NCBI RefSeq assembly: GCF_018130545.1
Contig: NZ_JAFCKF010000004.1
Span: forward strand, 569,501-633,500
Source of the DNA: Bradyrhizobium tropiciagri
Lineage (GTDB): Bacteria > Pseudomonadota > Alphaproteobacteria > Rhizobiales > Xanthobacteraceae
Reading direction: 5' to 3'
DNA length: 64,000 nt
Shown: positions 58,435 through 64,000 of the stretch, piece after piece
How positions within the stretch are numbered: the stretch's first letter is position 1
Layout of the letters: each line of letters opens with the position of its first letter
The notes under the pieces: model-generated
The model's database searches: none
The model's input: the letters and a program-made list of their open reading frames with translations, nothing else
What the model was told of the DNA's origin: nothing
Position numbers and translations under genes: made by a program

Positions 58435-59331
58435 TCAGGCCGGCGGAACGAAGACGCGGTTCGGGAACGCCTTCTCGACGACGTCGAGAAATGCGCGAAC
58501 CTTTGCGCCGACCAGCCGTCGCGAGCTTTGTAGCGCCCAGATCTCGACCGGAGGCCTGGCATCCGTTCCCCAATAGGCGAGCCGGCCTGCGGCAATGTCG
58601 TCGTCGACCAGCAGCTTGGGCAGCAGGGCCGCGCCGGCGCCTGCCAGCACGGCATCGCGCATCATCAACATCGATGAGAGGCGCAACACGGTCCGCGGCC
58701 TGAGTATGCTCTCACCGTGTTCATTGCGGATGCGCCAGACCGTATCTGGTGGCGTCTGCGACATCAGGACGGCATTGACGGAGATGCCGTCTGAATCATG
58801 CGCTGAGATTGTCGGCTGTTGCAGATCGGGATGCGCCACGACCAATAGCTCATCGTTGAGGAAGCGGCGGCCGACGAGACGTTCGTCCGGCGACGGATTG
58901 ATGCGGATGACCAGGTCATAGCCGTCCTCGACCGGATCGACCAGGCGGTCCTCGGCGACGATCTCGAGCTGGACGTCGGGATAGGCGTGCGCAAAGCGCG
59001 CAGCGATCCGGCCGAAAGCGACATGTGCGAGCAACACCGGCGCGCTGACCCGCAACCGGCCACGCGGCGTCGATGCACCGAGCACCACGGCTTCGCCGGC
59101 TTCGGCGATGTCGGACAGCGGACCGCTGGTGCGCTGGTGCAGCGCGCGGCCTTCGTCGGTCAATCGGAGACTTTGCGAACCGCGCTCGATCAAGCGGACG
59201 CCGAGCGACTGTTCGAGCTCGGCTACGCGACGGGACAGCGTGGCCTTGGCCCGGCCGGAGATGCGGCTGGCACGGCCGAACCCGCCATGCGCGGCAACCA
59301 GGTTGAAATCGGTGAGCGCCTGAAGGTCCAT
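58435..59331 (-). CDS. LysR-family transcriptional regulator
   Basis: This 298-residue LysR regulator (MDLQALTDFNLVAAHGGFGRAS start; LSRRVAELEQSLGVRLIERG) has an effector domain of the CrgA/DhuR-like type. The N-terminal winged helix is slightly unusual (RAKATLSRRVAELEQ). It is divergent from the NmrA-type gene at 59449 with an inverted repeat between them, so it probably represses or activates that gene. Confidence 0.9.
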   Translation of the reverse strand: MDLQALTDFNLVAAHGGFGRASRISGRAKATLSRRVAELEQSLGVRLIERGSQSLRLTDEGRALHQRTSGPLSDIAEAGEAVVLGASTPRGRLRVSAPVLLAHVAFGRIAARFAHAYPDVQLEIVAEDRLVDPVEDGYDLVIRINPSPDERLVGRRFLNDELLVVAHPDLQQPTISAHDSDGISVNAVLMSQTPPDTVWRIRNEHGESILRPRTVLRLSSMLMMRDAVLAGAGAALLPKLLVDDDIAAGRLAYWGTDARPPVEIWALQSSRRLVGAKVRAFLDVVEKAFPNRVFVPPA

Positions 59332-59343
59332 CGCGCCTGTTCC

Positions 59344-59369
59344 ATATTTGAGACGAGTTGTCCAAATAT
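59344..59369. promoter_or_regulatory. Inverted repeat in the lysR/NmrA divergent region
   Basis: ATATTTG (59344-59350), 12-bp spacer, CAAATAT (59363-59369). It sits 13 bp before the lysR start and 80 bp before the NmrA-type start. AT-rich in a GC-rich region, it is a good LysR operator candidate. Confidence 0.6.
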
Positions 59370-59448
59370 TGGCATCTTCAAAGGAAAATTGGAACGGCTA
59401 GCTTCTTCCCAACGGCAGACGGTCTGCCCGAAAGAAGGAGTATTCGAC

Positions 59449-60327
59449 ATGGCTATTCTGGTGACAGGCAGCACAGGCACCATCGGTACCCAGGTTCTCA
59501 ACCATCTCGCCGGTCACGGCGTCGAGGTTCGTGCCCTGACCCGCTCGCCCGGCAAGGCTCAGTTCCCGCAGCATGTGACGGCGGTTCGCGGCGATCTTGC
59601 AGATGTGGATTCGGTCCGCGCGGCGCTCGACGGCGTCAGCACGCTGTTCCTGCTGGTGCCGAACGCAGCCGACGAACTGACCCAGGCGATGCTGACGTTG
59701 ACTGTGGCGCGCGAGGCCGGGGTCAAGGGCATCGTCTATCTCTCGGTGTTCAAGGGCGAGGCCTATGCCGACGTGCCGCATTTCGCCGGCAAGCATACGG
59801 TCGAGCGGATGATCGAGGCGCTCGATCTTCCCGCGACCATCCTGCGTCCGGCCTATTTCATCCAGAACGATCTTCGGCTGAAGGAGCCGCTGCTCAATTT
59901 CGGTGCCTATGGCATGCCGATCGGCGCGAAGGGCATCTCGATGGTCGATATTCGCGACATCGGCGAGGCGGCTGCGATCGAACTGGTGCGCCGCGAGCGG
60001 GCACCCGCACCGCTTGGCCGCGAGATCTATGAACTGGTCGGCCCCGATGCGATCACCGGCGAAGGCGCGGCCGCGATCTGGCGTGATGAGCTTGGCCGTG
60101 CAGTCAATTATGGCGGCGACGATCTCGCTGTCATGGAGCAGCGTCTCAAGGCGGCGATGCCGGCATGGCTCGCGCTCGACATGCGGCTGATGCTCGGCCG
60201 CTATCAGAGCGATGGCGCGGTCGCGACAGCCGATGATTTGGCGCGCCTGACGCGCCTGCTCGGCCGCGCCCCGCGTGCCTATCGCGATTTCGCTCGCGAT
60301 GCTGCCGCGCAGTGGCGCAAGGGCTAG
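59449..60327 (+). CDS. NmrA-like NAD(P)-binding oxidoreductase
   Basis: This 292-residue Rossmann-fold protein has LVTGSTGTIGTQVLNHLAGHG near the N-terminus and the atypical SDR pattern of NmrA/QOR2/TMR-type proteins. Typical continuations are VRALTRSPGKAQFP and GVSTLFLLVPNAADE. Members reduce quinones or sense NAD(P). AAGGAG precedes the ATG. It ends in a CTAG shared with the convergent amidotransferase gene. Confidence 0.88.
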   Translation: MAILVTGSTGTIGTQVLNHLAGHGVEVRALTRSPGKAQFPQHVTAVRGDLADVDSVRAALDGVSTLFLLVPNAADELTQAMLTLTVAREAGVKGIVYLSVFKGEAYADVPHFAGKHTVERMIEALDLPATILRPAYFIQNDLRLKEPLLNFGAYGMPIGAKGISMVDIRDIGEAAAIELVRRERAPAPLGREIYELVGPDAITGEGAAAIWRDELGRAVNYGGDDLAVMEQRLKAAMPAWLALDMRLMLGRYQSDGAVATADDLARLTRLLGRAPRAYRDFARDAAAQWRKG

Positions 60328-61034
60328 CTGCGAGGCTTCGTGAGAAAGCGCGTGACCACGCCGCCGAGCGCGGCGTGGTCGAGCGGCTTGGTGAGCGACG
60401 CCTTGGCGGTATCGACCACGGCATCCGGCGCCAGGCCGCGGCGCAGGTCGCACAGTGCATCGGCGTAGTCGGCGGTGAATTCCGGATGCGGCTGCACCGA
60501 CAGCGTGGTGCCGTTGGCATAGAGCAGCCCGGCATGCGGTGTGAATTCGGACGACATGATGGTGCGCGCGGAGGCGGGCGGGATGATCACCTGATCCTGA
60601 TGCGAGGCGGCGACTGCGAGCGTTTCGCCGTCGAGCAGCCCGTTGTGCGGTGTTATCCGATAGACGTGGCGGCCGATGCCCCAACCCTTTTCCGATTTGC
60701 GCACGGTGCCGCCGAGCGCCTGCGCGATCAGCTGATGACCGAAGCAGACCCCGACCATCGGAACGCGCTTGTCATGGGCTGACCGCACGAAGGCTTCGAG
60801 CGGCGCGATCCAGGCGACATCGTCATAGACGCCGGCGGCCGATCCCGTGATCAGGATCGCATCCAGTGTGGCTGGATCGGGAAGTGGCTCACCCCTGGCG
60901 ACACTGACGACGTCGCAGGTCATGGACGGATCGGCTGCAGCCACCATCCGCTGAAACATCTGCGGATAGCTGCCGTGGCGCTCGCGGAACTGCGGGCTGA
61001 CGAGCCCGGTTTCGATGATGGTGATGCGGGGCAT
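60324..61034 (-). CDS. Class I glutamine amidotransferase-like protein
   Basis: This 236-residue GATase1 domain protein has catalytic Cys in GVCFGHQL and His/Glu in QPHPEF. Free-standing members of this GMP-synthase-like group often act as gamma-glutamyl hydrolases or in polyamine or small-molecule catabolism. No synthetase partner is nearby. The stop overlaps that of the convergent NmrA-type gene by 4 bp (CTAG). Confidence 0.87.
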   Translation of the reverse strand: MPRITIIETGLVSPQFRERHGSYPQMFQRMVAAADPSMTCDVVSVARGEPLPDPATLDAILITGSAAGVYDDVAWIAPLEAFVRSAHDKRVPMVGVCFGHQLIAQALGGTVRKSEKGWGIGRHVYRITPHNGLLDGETLAVAASHQDQVIIPPASARTIMSSEFTPHAGLLYANGTTLSVQPHPEFTADYADALCDLRRGLAPDAVVDTAKASLTKPLDHAALGGVVTRFLTKPRS

Positions 61035-61119
61035 GGGATGCGGTGACGGATGTGTGGGATGCCCCAGCCTTTACTCCGAAAGCGCTGAGGCCCACAAGCC
61101 GCGCGCCGGCGGCCGCCGA

Positions 61120-62100
61120 TCAATTCTGCGACGGCGCCGCCGCGTCGATCGTTGCGGTGTGTTGTGCTGCCGGCGTCGTGTTTGCGATCGCCGGCGTCGT
61201 GCTGACGGTCGCGGGCGTCGTCGCGACGATCGCAGGCTCGGTGCGGTAGCGCGGCAGTTGGTCCTCGAGCGAATAGCCGACGCAGAGCGCGAGGCTCGAC
61301 CACACCGCCATGCTGAAATACAGCGACATCCAGGCGATTTCCTCGCGCCACTCGGCAATGTCGTGGGTCACGATCCAGCGCCGGCTGACGTCGCGCAGGC
61401 CGTCCAGCGGATGCAGCAGTGTGCCGCCCGCAGCGAGATTGGCGCGCCAGCGGTTCAGGTACATCGGAACGTCGACGGTCATCAGGAAGGCGAGGAAGGC
61501 GGCGATGCCGACGATCGCGACGATGAAGGCCCAGCGCACCGGGCCATGAAACTCCGGCAGCAGCCGGCACAGCGCAATGCCGACCAGGAAGAACACCACG
61601 GCCCAGATCGAATTCTCGATCGCGTTGCAGAGATAATGCGTGGTCAGCACCGCATACCAGGAGAAGCATTCCGCGATCACGATCAGCGGCACGATGATCC
61701 AGGCGATATTCACCGTGGTCTCGGCGCCGGTCATGGTGCCGAGCTGATGCAGGATGATCGCCCATTGCGCGGCGAAGCAGACCTCGGCGACAGTGGCGAC
61801 GCTGCGGCCCACCATCACGCTCGACAGCCAGTGGTCGAACAGGCAGATGCGCTGCACGTCGGCACGCGGCAGCACCGAACGGAAGGCGCAGCCGAACACA
61901 TAGGCTGCGCACAGCAGCATCATCAGGCCAATGCCCGAGGTGTTGCTGAAGCTGCCATTGGCCTGCTCGTGGAACTGGCGGTACAGCGCGAACCAGATCG
62001 CGATGTTGGCGGCGCTGACGAGGCTCAGGAAACCCCACCACCGGACCACTGGATTTGACCAAGCCAGCGCAACCGGCCGCGCCCGCCACTCCATGCTCAT
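61120..62100 (-). CDS. Multi-span membrane protein of unknown function
   Basis: This 326-residue protein has about seven hydrophobic segments (for example LLCAAYVFGCAF and IVPLIVIAECFSWY) and a Thr/Pro/Ala-rich tail repeating TTPA. Conserved-looking aromatic and charged residues (HYLCNAIENSIWAV, VDVPMYLNRW) lie in the loops. I do not recognise the family. It stands alone between the amidotransferase and cytochrome b561 genes. Confidence 0.8.
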   Translation of the reverse strand: MSMEWRARPVALAWSNPVVRWWGFLSLVSAANIAIWFALYRQFHEQANGSFSNTSGIGLMMLLCAAYVFGCAFRSVLPRADVQRICLFDHWLSSVMVGRSVATVAEVCFAAQWAIILHQLGTMTGAETTVNIAWIIVPLIVIAECFSWYAVLTTHYLCNAIENSIWAVVFFLVGIALCRLLPEFHGPVRWAFIVAIVGIAAFLAFLMTVDVPMYLNRWRANLAAGGTLLHPLDGLRDVSRRWIVTHDIAEWREEIAWMSLYFSMAVWSSLALCVGYSLEDQLPRYRTEPAIVATTPATVSTTPAIANTTPAAQHTATIDAAAPSQN

Positions 62101-62199
62101 TCACCGCTCCGCGTGTAACCGAATTGATATTGAACTGTAGTAATTCTGTCATAGAAGGTGGCGAATCACGACTAAAAAATGCGTGTGGCGCGGGCTCCG

Positions 62200-62268
62200 A
62201 TTGTGACAGCGAGCCGCGGCCCGTCGTTTGTGACAGCGAGCGCGAGCTCGGGGTTTGTGACAGTGAGC
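62200..62268. repeat. Three direct repeats with a 27-bp period
   Basis: TTGTGACAGCGAGC begins at 62201 and 62228, and TTGTGACAGTGAGC at 62255: exact 27-bp spacing, with drifted sequence between. They could be iterated binding sites. They lie 217-284 bp before the cytochrome b561 start. Confidence 0.5.
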
Positions 62269-62292
62269 GGGCGAGCCGACGAAGTCTCATCT

Positions 62293-62336
62293 CGTCATTC
62301 CGGGCCTGCGTGCTGCGCACGCATCCCGAAATGACG
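62293..62336. repeat. Dispersed palindromic element (CGTCATTCCGGG type)
   Basis: CGTCATTCCGGG (62293-62304) pairs with CCCGAAATGACG (62325-62336) with one mismatch. The inner TGCGTGC and GCACGCA also pair. I recall the CGTCATTCCGGG end as a Bradyrhizobium repeat. Confidence 0.6.
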
Positions 62337-62484
62337 GCGGAGGGAGGCGGGCTGCCCCACCCCTTCGCGATCGTGATCGAATGTGACACCCGCGCCGGTA
62401 GGCAGGCCCGGCGCGATCCTCTATTGAACGGCCTTCCTTTTTCGGGCCGAACCCGCACGGGCTGGCTTCAAGCGAAGGCGCCTC

Positions 62485-63045
62485 GTGACCACGGAAACCA
62501 CGGCCAGCTACGATCCGCTGCTGCGGAAAATTCACTGGGCGACCGCAGTGCTGTTCATCGCGGCGATGCTGATCGGGCTCTATTGCGGGCTGCAGCCGGC
62601 GGGGACCTCGCCGCGGCGCGAGCTGCTCGAGGTGCACAAGTCGCTCGGCGTCACCCTGTTCTTCCTGGCGATCCTGCGGCTGATGGTGCGGGCCGCAACC
62701 ACGGCGCCGCCGGAGCCGGGATCATATTCGCCGCTGGTCAGGATCGCGGCACGGCTCAATCACTGGGCGCTCTACGCCATCCTCTTCGTGATGCCGGTGA
62801 CCGGCTACATGTTCTCGTCCGCCGGCGGCTATTCGCTGCGCTATTTCTGGACCTTCAGCTGGCCGCGGCTGTTTGCCCACAATCAAGCGGTTGAGCGGGC
62901 CGGCGAGCTTGCGCATGGCACGCTCGCCTATGTCGTCTATGCCGTGGTCGCGCTGCATATCGCCGCGACGCTCTGGCATGTCCTCGTGAAGAAGGATGAG
63001 ACGCTGACGCGGATGTGGCCGCGCGCCAGCCGCAATCCGTCTTGA
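62485..63045 (+). CDS. Cytochrome b561 family protein
   Basis: This 186-residue inner-membrane di-heme b-type cytochrome has four hydrophobic segments carrying the His ligands (RKIHWATAVLF, EVHKSLGVTLFF, LNHWALYAILF, ALHIAATLWHVLV). Members move electrons between quinones and periplasmic acceptors; some act as superoxide:quinone oxidoreductase. It starts with GTG at 62485. It is convergent with the Lrp gene, 4 bp away. Confidence 0.9.
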   Translation: MTTETTASYDPLLRKIHWATAVLFIAAMLIGLYCGLQPAGTSPRRELLEVHKSLGVTLFFLAILRLMVRAATTAPPEPGSYSPLVRIAARLNHWALYAILFVMPVTGYMFSSAGGYSLRYFWTFSWPRLFAHNQAVERAGELAHGTLAYVVYAVVALHIAATLWHVLVKKDETLTRMWPRASRNPS

Positions 63046-63049
63046 CCGC

Positions 63050-63520
63050 TTAGCGCAGCGCTGTCTCCGGAATGGTGCGACGAACCACCTCGCGCATCGC
63101 GAAGCTGGAATGGATGCGGGCGACACCCGGCATTCGCGACAGATGTTGCTTGTGGATGCGCTCGAAGTCGGCGATGTCGCGGGCGATGACCTGCAGATGA
63201 TAATCATCGCTGCCCGACATCAGATGGCAGGACACCACGTCGGGACAGCGCGCGATCGCGGCCTCGAACGCCGCGAGATAATCCTCGCTCTGCTTCTCCA
63301 GCGTGATGGTGACGACGACGGTCGTCACCAGGCCGAGCGCTGAGGGTTCGAGGTCGACACGGTAGCCGCGGATCACGCCGATCTCCTCGAGATGGCGGAT
63401 GCGCCGCGCGCAGGCGGTCGGCGACAGCCCGACCTTCTCGGCAAGCTCGATCTGGCTGGCGCGGGCATCGGCGACCAGCTCGGCGAGGATTCTGAGATCG
63501 ATACGATCGAGACCGTCCAC
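63050..63520 (-). CDS. Lrp/AsnC-family transcriptional regulator
   Basis: This 156-residue regulator has an N-terminal helix-turn-helix (DRIDLRILAELVADARASQIELAEKVGLSPTACARRIRHLEEIG) and a C-terminal RAM/AsnC ligand domain (ALGLVTTVVVTITLEKQSEDYL, CHLMSGSDDYHLQV). The GTG at 63520 gives the standard length and has AGGA upstream; the longer frame is not supported. It is divergent from the alanine dehydrogenase gene. Lrp-type regulators commonly control ald in response to alanine. Confidence 0.92.
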   Translation of the reverse strand: MDGLDRIDLRILAELVADARASQIELAEKVGLSPTACARRIRHLEEIGVIRGYRVDLEPSALGLVTTVVVTITLEKQSEDYLAAFEAAIARCPDVVSCHLMSGSDDYHLQVIARDIADFERIHKQHLSRMPGVARIHSSFAMREVVRRTIPETALR

Positions 63521-63658
63521 GCAGTTTTCCTTCAAGAGCTGAGCCGATGGCGAAGGATATGAGCGTATTTGGCTGTAAGCAAGCCGGAATTCGCTGAGAA
63601 ACGCCGTGTGACGGGGCATAGCCTTGAAGCTGGGAAACGAATCTTCAAGGAGCGGACC

Positions 63659-64000
63659 ATGCGCGTCGGCGTGCCCAAGGAAATCAAGGTCGAGGAATAT
63701 CGGGTCGGGCTGACGCCCGCCTCGGTGCGGGAATATGTGGCCCACGGCCACGAGGTCGTGGTCCAGCGCGGCGCCGGCGATGGCATCGGTGCCGGCGACG
63801 ATGCCTACACCCAGGCTGGCGCACGGATCGCCGATACCGCCGAGGAGGTGTTCTCCGTCGCCGAAATGATCGTGAAGGTGAAGGAGCCGCAACCGTCCGA
63901 ATGGATCAGGCTGCGCGAGGGACAGATCCTGTTCACCTATCTGCATCTCGCGCCCGACGTGCCGCAGACCGCGGGGCTGATCGCTTCCGGCTGCACCGCG
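63659..64000 (+). CDS. ald: Alanine dehydrogenase, N-terminal part (partial)
   Basis: The gene runs off the window after 114 codons. The N-terminus [20 protein letters not shown] is that of NAD-dependent alanine dehydrogenase (Ald), with the Arg and Lys substrate ligands (R15 region and [10 protein letters not shown]). The enzyme converts L-alanine to pyruvate and ammonia. A CAAGGAG ribosome site precedes the ATG. It is divergent from the Lrp-type regulator, a well-known arrangement for ald. Confidence 0.93.
   Translation, partial: MRVGVPKEIKVEEYRVGLTPASVREYVAHGHEVVVQRGAGDGIGAGDDAYTQAGARIADTAEEVFSVAEMIVKVKEPQPSEWIRLREGQILFTYLHLAPDVPQTAGLIASGCTA

Larger units (their letters stand above)
62101..62484. 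other. Divergent intergenic region with direct and inverted repeats
   Basis: No gene is seen. The region holds three 27-bp-spaced direct repeats (62200-62268) and a dispersed CGTCATTCCGGG palindrome (62293-62336). The open frame running through into the cytochrome gene has no ribosome site and is a shadow. Confidence 0.4.

Overview
The window is high-GC DNA of an alphaproteobacterium, most likely Bradyrhizobium or a close relative. The evidence is the protein style (DUF1127, DUF6894, many LysR/AraC regulators, Liv-type ABC importers, coxMSLDE-like genes) and several intergenic palindromic repeats of a kind I recall from Bradyrhizobium. No rRNA, tRNA, CRISPR array, phage or insertion sequence was found.

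Layout. 0-4 kb: 3' end of a probable tex gene, a DUF1127 protein, a Gly/His-rich exported protein and an OmpR/EnvZ-type two-component pair. 4-26 kb: nearly gapless minus-strand genes that look like one catabolic unit. They encode a branched-chain-type ABC importer (binding protein, two permeases, two ATPases, one ATPase fused to a UPF0261/Tm-1-like domain), a phosphoenolpyruvate-hydrolase-like TIM barrel, a giant flotillin with 44-residue repeats, two CoxG-like SRPBCC proteins, a three-component molybdenum hydroxylase whose large subunit is split into two genes, its MoxR and VWA partners, an amidohydrolase, a lactonase-like metallo-hydrolase, an SMP-30/cysteine-hydrolase fusion and an azoreductase-like flavoprotein. 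Together they suggest uptake, hydroxylation and hydrolytic opening of an unidentified cyclic or lactone-type substrate. 26-35 kb: structured repeats, small proteins, an acyl-CoA dehydrogenase with an SDR, an exported AhpD-like protein, an ATC-hydrolase-family protein, AraC and LysR regulators and another SDR.

35-41 kb: a TonB-dependent receptor with a DUF2946 protein, and a solitary, divergent EF-Tu whose switch I lacks the RGIT signature and which has its own promoter and structured leader. 41-51 kb: the most interesting region. It holds two tandem, near-duplicate TonB receptors, a 52-residue peptide gene, a NarL/LuxR response regulator, a quinohemoprotein (PQQ plus heme c) alcohol dehydrogenase and a clear lanmodulin (four EF-hands with Pro at position 2). 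The same palindrome, TCGGGAA-N3-TTCCCGA, lies upstream of a TonB receptor, the dehydrogenase and lanmodulin. This looks like one regulon joining metal (probably lanthanide) uptake and binding with PQQ-dependent alcohol oxidation.

51-57 kb: a LigK/RraA-like aldolase, a LigJ-like hydratase, two MFS carriers and a 2-hydroxyacid dehydrogenase on the minus strand, divergent from a LysR gene with a palindromic operator between them. 58-64 kb: a small exported protein, a LysR/NmrA divergent pair with its own palindrome, a class I glutamine amidotransferase, an unknown membrane protein, a cytochrome b561, and an Lrp regulator divergent from the start of an alanine dehydrogenase gene that runs off the end.
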